Made by a program: the position numbers and the translations under genes
Origin: Saprospirales bacterium
Lineage (GTDB): Bacteria; Bacteroidota; Bacteroidia; Chitinophagales; Saprospiraceae
Reading direction: 5' to 3'
Assembly: GCA_007695145.1 (NCBI GenBank)
Contig: REEI01000082.1
Location: 1 to 34,503, forward strand
DNA length: 34,503 bases
The notes under the pieces: model-generated
The model's input: only the letters and a program-made list of their open reading frames with translations
Databases searched by the model: none
Told to the model about the DNA's origin: nothing
Shown: positions 15,853 through 24,236 of the stretch, in pieces
Position numbering within the stretch: position 1 is the first letter of the stretch
Layout of the letters: the number at the start of each line of letters is the position of its first letter

Positions 15853-16557
15853 TCAATTAGATACTAAATCGTACACCTTAAGACTATCCTCAGTGCGATA
15901 AAGGAACTTCAGCTCATCCTTAAATTTTTGGATACAACTGATGCTGGAGGTTTCCACTCCATTTTCTCTTTGTATCATAAGTCCATTGTGAGGATTCCCA
16001 TTTCCACCGTGCAGATAAAAGTTCAATACATCAATTATGTCAGGATTGGGATTATTGTTCAGAAACATTTGAAACCACTCAAGTCTCATTCTCACCATTT
16101 CCCTGTTGTACAGAGGCGCTGAAGCCCACAATTTTGGTTGATCATTGCCATAATTACAATAGTGGCTCATATTCCCATCCCATCTTATTTCCTCGACGGA
16201 ATAACCATCAGCAATTAAAAAGGTAAAAGGCTCTATACCAAGGAAGTCAAATCTATCCAAAAAGTCTGAAGTACTTTGGAAAGTCGAATACTCAATGGGT
16301 ATTTGGCCTCTGCTCATTCGGTAGGGCGGTCTTCTTTCATGCGGCTCAAAGGCTCCGTTTAGTATGCAAAGAGATTTGGCGGCAAGGCACACAATCCAAC
16401 TGCCTCCTCCAGCGGGATCTCTGGGAAAGAAAAGATCCTTTCCGTGGGACTGATGCCAGTTGGGATTTTCAGCTACGGGTCTGTCCTTGTGTTCATCCCT
16501 ACTGGTGGAAAAAATATAGTTGCCCTTGCTATCAGGTATATAAAGAGCTGTACACAT
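15853..16557 (-). CDS. NRDE family protein (TANGO2-like)
   Basis: Starting at the ATG at 16557 gives a 234-residue protein beginning Met-Cys-Thr, the conserved N-terminus of the NRDE/TANGO2 family. A TTG at 16575 would extend it by six residues and hide that cysteine. The family motif appears as SRDE (19-22), with PRDPAGGGSWI at 45-55 and a downstream HERRPPYRMSRG segment. TANGO2 proteins have been linked to heme trafficking and, by fold, to Ntn hydrolases with Cys2 as a possible nucleophile; the activity is not settled. Its ATG is one base after the stop codon of the flavoprotein gene, so translation is coupled. Confidence 0.8.
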   Translation of the reverse strand: MCTALYIPDSKGNYIFSTSRDEHKDRPVAENPNWHQSHGKDLFFPRDPAGGGSWIVCLAAKSLCILNGAFEPHERRPPYRMSRGQIPIEYSTFQSTSDFLDRFDFLGIEPFTFLIADGYSVEEIRWDGNMSHYCNYGNDQPKLWASAPLYNREMVRMRLEWFQMFLNNNPNPDIIDVLNFYLHGGNGNPHNGLMIQRENGVETSSISCIQKFKDELKFLYRTEDSLKVYDLVSN

Positions 16558-16558
16558 A

Positions 16559-17689
16559 TCAAAATGATTTACCAACTGCCTTTTTACTCAATCGCTTAAG
16601 TAAAAATGGAAACATGTTCAGACCAAATGAGAGCGATTTCTGAAGATAAACGGAAGGATGAATGGCCAAATTCTGTAAAAAGATTCCTGAATCAATTCTT
16701 TTTCTAAGGTACTGCTTTCCGTACCTTTCATAGGATCGCTCTACCTCCTTCCAGCTTTTCTTTCCTTTAAAATGGTCTGTCAATAAATCGGCAGCAATAG
16801 CTGCCGACCTAAAGGCCAGACTCATTCCATTTCCTGTCAGGGGTGGAATGAAGCCTGCTGAATCTCCTAATATCAACCCAGAACGGCTACTCGCCGCCAG
16901 GTATTCAAACACAAAATTGCCGGTAGTAAAGGGGCCGGAAATTTTTTGCATATTACTTAGATAGCTCGAAAGGTAGGGATTTTCACCCAATATCGCTTTC
17001 TCAAACTCCGGGATACTCCCCTTGTGCTCCTTCAGTACTTCGGATTTGGCCAAATAACAAAAGCAGAGGCGATTATTCTCAACTGCTGACAACCCGGCAT
17101 AACCATCCCGAAAGACATTGATCTGAATCAAATCTTTGGGGAACTCCATATCGACATGATATTTAACTCCAAACCAGGAGTTGGCTTTTTTATGCTTTAT
17201 AACTTTTGGTGATACTCCTCCGGCATTTCTACCCGCCGCAAAAATGAGCACCCTGCAGCGATAATCCCTCCCCTGTCTGGTAGTTAGTATATATCCTCCT
17301 GAATCACTATCCTGCTTCGTAACTTTTTCACCTGTAATCAGCTCAACTCCACCTTCTACTGCCAGCTTAGCCAGCTGATGATCCAGGGTATACCTGCTTA
17401 TTCCAAAGCCCCCGGGATCTAATTCACAGGAGTGATTATTACCATCCCGAAAACTCAACTCAAACTTTTTGATCTGGGGTAAGTCCCAATTACTAAACGG
17501 AAAGTTTAGGCGCTTTAGGAAATCCAACGATTCGTTGCTTACATATTCTCCGCATACTTTATGTCTGGGATATTGTTCCTTTTCGACTACCAGAACATCC
17601 AATCCTTCACCGGCCATAACTATTGCAAGACTGAGACCTGCCAGCCCCCCGCCGATTATCCCAATGTCCCATTTTGCTTGTAGCGCCAA
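16559..17689 (-). CDS. FAD-dependent oxidoreductase, geranylgeranyl-reductase/halogenase-like
   Basis: The 376-residue flavoprotein has the dinucleotide-binding loop GGGLAGLS (13-20), then VVEKEQYPRHKVCGEYVS (34-51). The second FAD motif is ILGDSAGFIPPLTGNGMSLAF (273-293, counting loosely), and a helical C-terminus follows. The R-x-K-x-C-G motif and GDSAG place it in the geranylgeranyl reductase / hydroxylase superfamily. These enzymes reduce or hydroxylate lipids, quinones or polyketide products. The start is TTG at 17689; no in-frame ATG precedes it and a stop codon lies five codons upstream. It is coupled to the NRDE gene. Confidence 0.82.
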   Translation of the reverse strand: MALQAKWDIGIIGGGLAGLSLAIVMAGEGLDVLVVEKEQYPRHKVCGEYVSNESLDFLKRLNFPFSNWDLPQIKKFELSFRDGNNHSCELDPGGFGISRYTLDHQLAKLAVEGGVELITGEKVTKQDSDSGGYILTTRQGRDYRCRVLIFAAGRNAGGVSPKVIKHKKANSWFGVKYHVDMEFPKDLIQINVFRDGYAGLSAVENNRLCFCYLAKSEVLKEHKGSIPEFEKAILGENPYLSSYLSNMQKISGPFTTGNFVFEYLAASSRSGLILGDSAGFIPPLTGNGMSLAFRSAAIAADLLTDHFKGKKSWKEVERSYERYGKQYLRKRIDSGIFLQNLAIHPSVYLQKSLSFGLNMFPFLLKRLSKKAVGKSF

Positions 17690-18508
17690 CTGCTTCTTGT
17701 TTCATATATAAAGGTCAGTTGCAGCTAAAAGTTTCAACCAATAGTGTATTTGGGTGGAACGTCAGGCTTTTCAGGACTTAAAGCGGACAAACCAACTCCC
17801 ACACCACATGAATAATCAGGGAACCTATTTCCTCCTGATTTTAAAAAAGTAAATGAAAGGAAAAAAGACCTAACAATGCTCAAGTAAACCAATTGATGAG
17901 GCAGTACCGAAATTAGTCTCCAATCAAAAAAAATGCAAGAACTCTGGGTAGTAAAACTATAAAATGAAGATACTGGGACTTACAAAAAATAAGCTGAAGT
18001 CCGGGAGATAACATGATAGTTCACTGCTGGTGTTTTTAGCCGGGAGGTTGAGGGGGTTGTATGTGGGCTGGTTCTCCATTGGTTTAAATGATCTGGTGGC
18101 TAATATAGGGAGAATCAGGGAAAAACCGGATACCTTTTGGAACAATGCCATCCCTACGGGAATTGAATTTTTCTTTTTTGGTTTTCTATAATCCTGCTGT
18201 TTCAGCCCCTAAAAGATAGGACAAGATTAAGCATTATGAATTACTTTTGGTGGTATGTCTAAGAAACCTCACGAAAAAGGTCCCTGAAAATACTCGATTA
18301 AATGGCTAAAACTATACCGCTCTCGACAATAATTTCCAGTGTCAGTCAGTGGGGGTGACGCATTTTCTGATCCATATGGTGTGTCATCAATGATTATCAA
18401 AGCCTTCATTAATAGTTGAAGCGTACAGACTTACAAAAACTCCGTGATTTACACACAATTCCTTATCTTTGCAATAATAATTTAAATCGATTCGCAAATC
18501 GCCACTAC
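17690..18508. other. gene-poor gap with a possible decayed ORF
   Basis: No intact gene is apparent. On the plus strand one frame from ATG 17964 reads 15 codons to a TAA (18009-18011). It then continues open from 18012 to the stop at 18189-18191, with a protein-like translation (GLYVGWFSIGLNDLVANIGR and onward). This may be a small gene broken by a stop. AATCAGG/CCTGATT at 17814-17840 forms a 7-bp stem with a 13-base loop, a weak terminator candidate. The promoter of the next gene is at 18464-18471. Confidence 0.4.
18464..18471 (+). promoter_or_regulatory. -7 box of the beta-barrel protein gene
   Basis: TATCTTTG matches TAnnTTTG exactly, 38 bases before the ATG at 18509. It lies inside the longer reading frame that begins at TTG 18416, and so argues for the ATG start. 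Confidence 0.6.
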
Positions 18509-19228
18509 ATGAAATTCAGATTAATATATATTACTTTTTTTTGCACACTATTTCTTATCGGTTGGAATTTCAATCTCAGTATACCGACAGTTTCAGCCCA
18601 GGGAGGAACCATCTACAGTGTTAAATCAGGTCTCACTGTAGGAAATCAAAGGTGGAGCAATTACAACCGAAGGCCTTTGATGAAGTATCACCTTGCTGCA
18701 GCTATTGAGTCCTACAGTCCTGAGAATACATCAGCAATTTTCTTACAGGGTGGGTATCACCTCAAAGGCAGTGCAATTAGGTTCAATAGAACGATTAGCC
18801 CAACTACCGGACAGGAGTTCCCGGGAAGGACTGATGAGTTCAGGTTTCACAACTTGTCCCTATTGGTTGGTGCCAAGCAAAAGTTTGAGATTTTCGATGA
18901 TAGTAGGTTGTATTATCTTGTTGGTGTAAGAGGGGACTACAATCTCAAAGCCGACTTTGATCGTTCCTTTTACGAGGGAGTAAAGGACCAAATCAACAAA
19001 TTTACCTTTGGAGTAACAGTAGGAGGGGGGCTTGAAATTCCACTGAGCCACCACCTGGGCATTTTCTTTGAGCTGACCGTTGCGCCAGACTTTTCTAATC
19101 AGATATACATCCCATCCCACCGAAATTTCCGTGATCCCAACCGAATGAATCCCGAACAAAAAGTCATCAATGTTGCAATAGAGCTATCTGTGGGCATGCG
19201 CTTCCTTCATGAAGTAATTTATCATTGA
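18509..19228 (+). CDS. secreted outer-membrane beta-barrel protein
   Basis: The ATG at 18509 gives a 239-residue precursor with a classical signal peptide, residues 1 to about 30, ending VSAQG. The frame is open from a TTG at 18416, but that would bury the signal peptide and run through the promoter box. The mature part alternates hydrophobic and polar residues in strands such as HNLSLLVGAKQKF, LYYLVGVRGDYNL, FTFGVTVGGGLEI and NVAIELSVGMRFL. This is typical of eight- to ten-stranded barrels of the PorT/OmpW-like class. No binding motif is visible. The gene is single, flanked by long gene-poor gaps. Confidence 0.75.
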   Translation: MKFRLIYITFFCTLFLIGWNFNLSIPTVSAQGGTIYSVKSGLTVGNQRWSNYNRRPLMKYHLAAAIESYSPENTSAIFLQGGYHLKGSAIRFNRTISPTTGQEFPGRTDEFRFHNLSLLVGAKQKFEIFDDSRLYYLVGVRGDYNLKADFDRSFYEGVKDQINKFTFGVTVGGGLEIPLSHHLGIFFELTVAPDFSNQIYIPSHRNFRDPNRMNPEQKVINVAIELSVGMRFLHEVIYH

Positions 19229-19485
19229 TCATTCCACCATCTTGTGTCCGCCGGGCAAAATAGCCAGGGCAAGCGCTTAACCTCCACAATGATCAGTTAG
19301 AATTTTCCTCTTGCATATTTTAATTGAAACAATGGAACACTTTTGGATTGAAACCTACAGTTCTCAACAGTTGCATAAAAGATATGTGCAAGTACAACTT
19401 TTAATCGGCTGAGAAGCAGATGACCTTCAAACACGATTAGGGGGTTGAATTACCCGAAACCAGTATGATTCTCAATGAAGGATAA

Positions 19486-19641
19486 AATCGAAAAGCCTAA
19501 AACTTCTTTAAGTTCCAGGCTTTTTCGATTAAGGTCTCAAAATAAGAAAACTACATATAAAGTTCCGAAGAACTTTTAATAGTACTGCAGGCAGTTAATG
19601 ACAATTGGTCAGATTGTCCCACCCTCAGCATTGCAAAGATA
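19486..19641 (-). ncRNA. candidate small RNA (promoter box to hairpin)
   Basis: On the minus strand TATCTTTG (19634-19641) is a full -7 match, which predicts a start near 19627. About 100 bases on, a two-part stem occupies 19486-19530. The outer arms AATCGAAAAGCCT and AGGCTTTTTCGATT have one bulged T, and the inner stem is AACTT/AAGTT with a 4-base loop. Reading the minus strand, TTTT follows the outer arm. No -33 TTTG is found at the right distance and no known RNA family is recognised. Confidence 0.3.
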
Positions 19642-19936
19642 AGTCTTTTAATCATATTATGGTTATTTTATATCAAAATATATCAAATATATCACCAAAT
19701 CCTTTACAAAGTTGATATCATGGCTTTAAGGGGTTGGAATTCAGTAATGAAAAATACTGTGAATTAAAGTGAGATTTTGACATCTGACCCTTGCAATACA
19801 AAGGCGAACCATTCAAAAATCCGAAGAGGAATTGAGTAAACATTCTGTGAGGGGTCCTCATTCCTAATCGAACGAATCGAACTCCTAGACAAAAAAATAT
19901 ACAAAAAAAATGTGAGTTAAAATCACGAAAAAGAGA

Positions 19937-19944
19937 TACCTTTG
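19937..19944 (+). promoter_or_regulatory. -7 box of tRNA-Leu(GAG)
   Basis: TACCTTTG matches the TAnnTTTG consensus and lies 17 bases before the mature tRNA 5' end. The -33 element is not clear. Confidence 0.6.
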
Positions 19945-19961
19945 CAGTCCTTTATTATTTA

Positions 19962-20045
19962 GCCCAGGTGGCGGAATTGGTAGACGCGCTACTTTGAGGG
20001 GGTAGTGTTCGCAAGGACGTGCAGGTTCGAGTCCTGTTCTGGGCA
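19962..20045 (+). tRNA. tRNA-Leu (anticodon GAG)
   Basis: The acceptor stem pairs GCCCAGG with TCTGGGC. The anticodon stem CTACT/GGTAG holds loop TTGAGGG with anticodon GAG at 19996-19998, reading CUC and CUU. A long variable arm and GGTTCGAGTCC T-arm are present; CCA is not encoded. It has its own promoter and terminator. It borders a long non-coding gap and an orphan immunity-like gene, but no integrase or attachment repeat is visible. Confidence 0.97.
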
Positions 20046-20059
20046 CCCTGATAAATGAG

Positions 20060-20092
20060 ATGGCGGAGCATTGAAAAGTCTCCGCCATTTTT
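20060..20092 (+). terminator. terminator after tRNA-Leu(GAG)
   Basis: A perfect 9-bp GC-rich stem, ATGGCGGAG with CTCCGCCAT, has an 11-base loop and is followed by TTTTT. It starts 15 bases after the tRNA. It may also block transcripts leaving the convergent SUKH-like gene, which ends at 20097. Confidence 0.8.
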
Positions 20093-20096
20093 ATTG

Positions 20097-20636
20097 CTAA
20101 TCCACCAATATGCTGTCAACATTCATTTCAGTGTGGACAATATAACTCCAGAAGGAATCCTCCCTTACAGCCTGAGGGTCTATACTCCTCAATATGTAAA
20201 ACAAGTCAAAGATATCCTCCTTCTCAATGTTTAAACATCCTTCCAGACAAGCCTTGTCTTCCATTTCTTCCAACCACAGAGAATACTCGTAAATACAACC
20301 CATTAGGTGCTTGAGCGAAGAATTGACAAATACCACCGGACCCTCTGAAAGTTTAACTACGACCTTATGGCCATCATTGATGTACAAATAGTCAAATCCG
20401 GCCATCTCAAGAGCTGTACCCAGGATCAGAATGGAGTCATTGATGGTAACATCTCTCAATTCTGCGAGATTTAGATCAAAGTAGAAAAAAGGAACAGCGG
20501 AATCCGGCAATCCCAAGTCATTGAGAAGATCCTTCTCTTCCCGATTCAAAAAAGTGGAAACAGCTGGAGAAACTTTGTAAAACCTGCTACCATAGTTCTC
20601 AAAATGGCTTGTAAAAGGCACTTTTAGTAAATCCAT
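20097..20636 (-). CDS. SUKH-type (SMI1/KNR4 superfamily) immunity-like protein
   Basis: The 179-residue acidic, soluble protein has features I associate with SUKH-4 immunity proteins. These are an LGLP turn (41-44) before an FFYFDL strand (50-55), a central strand pair around LILGTALEMAGFDYLYI and a VFVNSSL segment (102-108). That segment is followed by a long helix, CIYEYSLWLEEME. SUKH proteins usually neutralise a cognate polymorphic toxin. No toxin or secretion gene is adjacent, so it could be an orphan immunity gene or a housekeeping SUKH protein. It is convergent with tRNA-Leu and preceded by about 290 bases of AT-rich DNA. The assignment rests on pattern, not alignment. Confidence 0.5.
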   Translation of the reverse strand: MDLLKVPFTSHFENYGSRFYKVSPAVSTFLNREEKDLLNDLGLPDSAVPFFYFDLNLAELRDVTINDSILILGTALEMAGFDYLYINDGHKVVVKLSEGPVVFVNSSLKHLMGCIYEYSLWLEEMEDKACLEGCLNIEKEDIFDLFYILRSIDPQAVREDSFWSYIVHTEMNVDSILVD

Positions 20637-20926
20637 CTCCGTAATATTTAGTTTACTTGCCGATACGAATATATAGTCAATTTTTTATATAATTTATTTT
20701 TTTATATAAAAATTTTTCTAATAAACTCCGATCAATCCTCTAACATTCTGCTTATCAGCATTTTGAAAGCATAATAAAATATTGAATATTTTATCCCGGG
20801 CCATCCAAAATCCCAAATTCAATAAATCATTATTTGTACAAAGGATCAAAAGTTTCAATAAAGGACTGTAAAAAATCTCGAACTGAACCTTCAGGACCCA
20901 ATTTGGTTTAATCAATTGCTAAATCA

Positions 20927-21334
20927 ATGATAATGCTACGCACAGAAACAAACATACCCGGAGACTGGATTAATATCGACAGTTGGGAGAAGGTTGAGCA
21001 GGCTATTAAATGGTCTGATGAAAGGCCGGTATTCATTTTTAAGCACAGTACTCGCTGTGGGCTCAGTGCTCAAGCCAAAAATGAGCTTGAAGTTTGGAGT
21101 CAAAAAGGCAAGAGAGAGTTGTCTATATTTTATCTAGACTTATTGACGCATAGAGATATTTCCAACCGGATAGCAACTATTACAAAAGTTGCACACCAAT
21201 CACCTCAACTGATTGCTATCGCCAATGGTGAGGCAGTGGATGCAATATCGCACAGTTCAATTGAAGAAAACGAACTTAACCACTTTTACAATAAAATTTT
21301 CCCGCTTGTAGAGTCTACCGGGGCGCCGGATTAA
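20927..21334 (+). CDS. ytxJ: YtxJ-like monothiol thioredoxin-fold protein (bacillithiol system)
   Basis: The 135-residue protein has the YtxJ pattern. An IFKHSTRC strand and loop place the single reactive Cys44 in TRCGLS (family usually TRCPIS), followed by the YLDLLTHRDISNRIA and HQSPQLIAIANGE regions of a thioredoxin fold. YtxJ proteins are thought to act as bacilliredoxin-like monothiol reductases in organisms that make bacillithiol, which includes many Bacteroidota. The C-x-x-S arrangement fits mixed-disulfide chemistry. The start at 20927 is chosen, though the ATG at 20933 is possible. It is convergent with the aldehyde dehydrogenase gene, 19 bases away, and stands alone. Confidence 0.82.
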   Translation: MIMLRTETNIPGDWINIDSWEKVEQAIKWSDERPVFIFKHSTRCGLSAQAKNELEVWSQKGKRELSIFYLDLLTHRDISNRIATITKVAHQSPQLIAIANGEAVDAISHSSIEENELNHFYNKIFPLVESTGAPD

Positions 21335-21353
21335 ATTCCGTGCAAACCATCGA

Positions 21354-22802
21354 TTAACCCCACTTGATGCAGACATTTTTAGGTTCAGTAAAAAACCGCA
21401 TCGCCTCCCAACCTCCTTCACGTCCAAGACCGGAGTTTTTCATTCCTCCAAAGGGCGTTCTCAGATCCCTGAGCAGCCAGCAATTGACCCATACTATCCC
21501 GAATTGTAGTCGGGAACTCATCCGGTGTGCCCTGGATACATCACTGGTCCATAAGGTAGCAGCAAGTCCATAGTTCGATTCGTTAGCTATCTGCAAGGCA
21601 TCTTCTTCAGTTTCAAAGGGGATAAGCGTCACTACCGGGCCAAATATTTCTTCCTGATTGGTGCGACATTCAGGGGAGAGACCTTCAATGACAGTTGGCC
21701 GCATAAAAAACCCATTTTTGCAACGTCCAGCAGGCTTTACCCTGTCTCCTCCGCACAAAACATTCCCTCCTTCTTTCTCAGCAATTTTCACGTGTTCCAA
21801 AACTTTGTTAAGGTGGTCCTCAGAGACTAAAGCACCCATTGAAGTTTCCGGGAGCATTGGATCTCCAACTCTAGTTTTTTCAGCTCGCTCGACCAATGCA
21901 TCCCTAAATTGTTCATAAATTCCAGTTTGGATCAGAACCCTTGATCCGCAAAGACATATTTGGCCCTGGTTAGCAAAAGATGACTTCATGGTGGACTTCA
22001 GTGCTTCATTGAAGTTGCAATCATTAAAAATAATATTGGGATTTTTACCACCCAGTTCCAGAGAAACCTTCTTAAAATGAGGTGCCACAGCTTTGGCAAT
22101 TCGCTGTCCTGTAGAAGTGCCGCCAGTAAATGAAACAGCCTTGACATCGTCGTGTGTTACAATGGCTTCTCCAGCACCCGGACCATTACCGTGAACTATA
22201 TTCAAAACACCGGGAGGCAAACCAATCTCTTTAACAATTTTTGAAAGGAGATATGCAGTCATTGGAGTGACTTCACTGGGCTTTGCTACTACGGTATTTC
22301 CTGTTGCCAAAGCAGGTGCGATTTTCCATGTAAAAAGATACAAAGGAAGATTCCATGGAGAGATACAGCCCACGACTCCCAATGGTTGGCGAAGGGTATA
22401 ATTGATTGCGGTGTCGCGCATTTCGTGTGATTCAGAGGCAAATTGCGTAGTAGCATCGGCGAAAAAACGGAAATTACTGGAGGACCGGGGGATATCAACG
22501 GAGCGGGAAAGCCAAAGTGGCTTACCATTATCAGTTGTTTCGGAAACCGCTAAATCCTCCAAGGAAGATAAAATCCCCTCTGAAATTTGGCGCAGAAATG
22601 AGGAGCGCTCCTCATTGACCAAAGCGGACCATTCAGGGAAAGCATCCTGTGCAGCTTTTACTGCCAAATCAACATCTCTCTTGTCGCTGTCCGGGATAAG
22701 AGAGTAAACTTCTCCCGTTGATGGGTTAAAATTGTCTAAATAATTTCCGGAAACAGGTTCTCGGAAATCGCCACCAATAAAATTCAGTATTTTCTTCATC
22801 AC
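21354..22802 (-). CDS. aldehyde dehydrogenase, (amino/hydroxy)muconic-semialdehyde type
   Basis: The 482-residue NAD-dependent dehydrogenase has all family residues. Asn151 is in SPWNLPL, the cofactor loop is FTGGTSTG (225-232), general base Glu249 is in LELGGKNPN and nucleophile Cys283 is in GQIC. The C-terminal block VNCWLLRDLRTPFGG and the FFTEPKN ending are distinctive of the ALDH8 / 2-aminomuconate and 2-hydroxymuconate semialdehyde dehydrogenase group. These oxidise ring-cleavage products of tryptophan or catechols. No other kynurenine or meta-cleavage gene is nearby. A strong terminator (22832-22867) separates it from nqrF on the same strand, so it needs its own promoter in a 30-base gap or read-through. 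Confidence 0.88.
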   Translation of the reverse strand: MMKKILNFIGGDFREPVSGNYLDNFNPSTGEVYSLIPDSDKRDVDLAVKAAQDAFPEWSALVNEERSSFLRQISEGILSSLEDLAVSETTDNGKPLWLSRSVDIPRSSSNFRFFADATTQFASESHEMRDTAINYTLRQPLGVVGCISPWNLPLYLFTWKIAPALATGNTVVAKPSEVTPMTAYLLSKIVKEIGLPPGVLNIVHGNGPGAGEAIVTHDDVKAVSFTGGTSTGQRIAKAVAPHFKKVSLELGGKNPNIIFNDCNFNEALKSTMKSSFANQGQICLCGSRVLIQTGIYEQFRDALVERAEKTRVGDPMLPETSMGALVSEDHLNKVLEHVKIAEKEGGNVLCGGDRVKPAGRCKNGFFMRPTVIEGLSPECRTNQEEIFGPVVTLIPFETEEDALQIANESNYGLAATLWTSDVSRAHRMSSRLQFGIVWVNCWLLRDLRTPFGGMKNSGLGREGGWEAMRFFTEPKNVCIKWG

Positions 22803-22831
22803 CTAACCCTATAAAATTAAAGTGTGAAGAT

Positions 22832-22867
22832 AAAAAAAAGGGTGAAGTCAATCCAACTTCACCCTTT
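22832..22867 (-). terminator. rho-independent terminator of the nqr operon
   Basis: On the minus strand a perfect 12-bp stem, AAAGGGTGAAGT with ACTTCACCCTTT, encloses a 7-base loop and is followed by a run of T residues (the A run at 22832-22839 on the plus strand). It lies 23 bases after the nqrF stop codon. Confidence 0.9.
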
Positions 22868-22889
22868 CTCCTTATAATAAAATCATGAA

Positions 22890-24212
22890 TTATCCACCAA
22901 AGTCATCAAAAGCAATATTCTCCTCAGGCACACCCAGATCATCCAGCAATTTAATAACTGCCTGATTCATCATAGGAGGACCACAGAAGTAATACTCAAT
23001 TTCTTCAGGTTCCGGATGATTTTTCAGGTAGTTGTCATAGAGAACCTGGTGAATGAACCCCACAAATCCGTCCTTATCTTTATCTTCAATCTTCTCTTTC
23101 ACTTTCCAGTTATCCTCTTCCATAGGTTCTGAAAGGGCAACTTCAAAATTAAAGTTAGGGAACCTGTTCTCTATTTCTCTAAATTCATCCACATAGAATA
23201 ACTCGCGCTTAGACCTTCCTCCATACCAATAAGATACTTTGCGGTCTTTGGTTTCAAGAGTGTGGAAGAGGTGGAAAAGATGGGATCTAAGCGGGGCCAT
23301 ACCAGCACCTCCGCCAATGTATACCATTTCTTTCTTGGTGTTCTTGATAAAGAACTCTCCATAAGGACCTGAAATAACCATTTTATCACCCGGTTTGGCG
23401 TCAAACACATAGGAAGAGCACACACCGGGATTAACCTGCATCCAGTCATTCGCCTTCCTGTCCCAGGGCGGAGTAGCTATCCTGATATTGAGTTTAATGA
23501 TATTACCTTCTGCCGGGTGATTGGCCATAGAATAAGCTCTGAACTGAGGTTCATCATTAACCATTCTCAGTTTCCACATATCGTAATTATCCCAGTCGTC
23601 TTTGAACTTATCAGGTCCGGCTGGATCATCGGGATGAGGAGAAATATCGAAGTTTTTAAAATCCACCGTAATTACAGGGACATCAATCTGAATATAACCA
23701 CCGGGTTCAAAATCCATATCCTCTCCTTCGGGCAACCTTACAACCAATTCTTTAATGAAGGTTGCAACATTGTAATTCGATACTACCTCGGTTTCCCACT
23801 TCTTAATACCAAAGATTTCCTCCGGCACTCTGATCTTCATGTCTTCCCGTACTTTTACCTGACAGGCAAGTCGAACTTTTTCAGCAACCTCCTTTCTGGA
23901 AAGGTGATTCAGCTCGGTAGGCAGGACATCACCACCACCTTCGTCGATATTGCAAAGACACATCGCACAGGTTCCACCTCCACCACAGGCAGAGGGTAGA
24001 AAGATGTTTTGATCAGATAACACAGCGAGCAGATTAGAGCCGGGTTTAACGGCAAGTGCGTTATCCTCGTCACCATTGATGACAATTTTAACATCACCCT
24101 GAGGAACCAACTTCTTTTTCGCAAAAATCAGCATGAAAGACAAGCCCATGATAACTAGCGCGAAAACAAAAATGGCCGCGAAAATCGGAATAAACTCCAC
24201 TAGAAAAAACAT
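22890..24212 (-). CDS. nqrF: Na+-translocating NADH:quinone reductase subunit F
   Basis: NqrF is the electron entry point; it oxidises NADH and passes electrons to the membrane subunits. I choose the ATG at 24212 (440 residues); the frame is open to a TTG at 24236, directly after the nqrE stop. An N-terminal helix (about 5-30) anchors it. The 2Fe-2S domain has Cys76, Cys82, Cys85 and Cys117. The FAD site is RAYS (225-228), the NADH-binding loop is GGGAGMAPL (300-308) and the C-terminal CGPP is at 410-413. An acidic insert near 185-215 makes it slightly longer than Vibrio NqrF. It is the last gene of the operon. Confidence 0.97.
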   Translation of the reverse strand: MFFLVEFIPIFAAIFVFALVIMGLSFMLIFAKKKLVPQGDVKIVINGDEDNALAVKPGSNLLAVLSDQNIFLPSACGGGGTCAMCLCNIDEGGGDVLPTELNHLSRKEVAEKVRLACQVKVREDMKIRVPEEIFGIKKWETEVVSNYNVATFIKELVVRLPEGEDMDFEPGGYIQIDVPVITVDFKNFDISPHPDDPAGPDKFKDDWDNYDMWKLRMVNDEPQFRAYSMANHPAEGNIIKLNIRIATPPWDRKANDWMQVNPGVCSSYVFDAKPGDKMVISGPYGEFFIKNTKKEMVYIGGGAGMAPLRSHLFHLFHTLETKDRKVSYWYGGRSKRELFYVDEFREIENRFPNFNFEVALSEPMEEDNWKVKEKIEDKDKDGFVGFIHQVLYDNYLKNHPEPEEIEYYFCGPPMMNQAVIKLLDDLGVPEENIAFDDFGG

Positions 24213-24236
24213 ATATGGTTTCTTTAGGTATAACAA

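Larger units (their letters stand above)
19229..19961. other. 733-base gap without a protein gene
   Basis: No protein gene is seen. The gap holds a compound hairpin (19486-19530) and, on the minus strand, a perfect -7 box TATCTTTG at 19634-19641. Together they would define a transcript of about 140 bases. At 19668-19697 the sequence TATATCA recurs three times in an AT-rich run. The tRNA-Leu promoter is at 19937-19944. Confidence 0.5.

Noticed and set aside
17957-18151. 64-codon minus-strand frame
   Set aside because: It is antisense to the more protein-like plus-strand frame and has no recognisable feature.
19668-19697. Triple TATATCA run as a CRISPR-like or iteron array
   Set aside because: Three short AT-rich copies with uneven spacing are too few and too simple to support an array or an origin.
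19885-20088. 67-codon minus-strand frame containing TGLEPARPCEHYPLKVARLP
   Set aside because: This is the well-known false protein made by reading tRNA-Leu on the opposite strand.
20718-20915. 65-codon minus-strand frame upstream of ytxJ
   Set aside because: It is AT-driven, has no domain, no promoter box and no neighbour on its strand that would explain it.
22832-22867. Inverted repeat between the aldehyde dehydrogenase and nqrF as a regulator operator
   Set aside because: The GC-rich stem followed by a T run just after nqrF is fully explained as a terminator.
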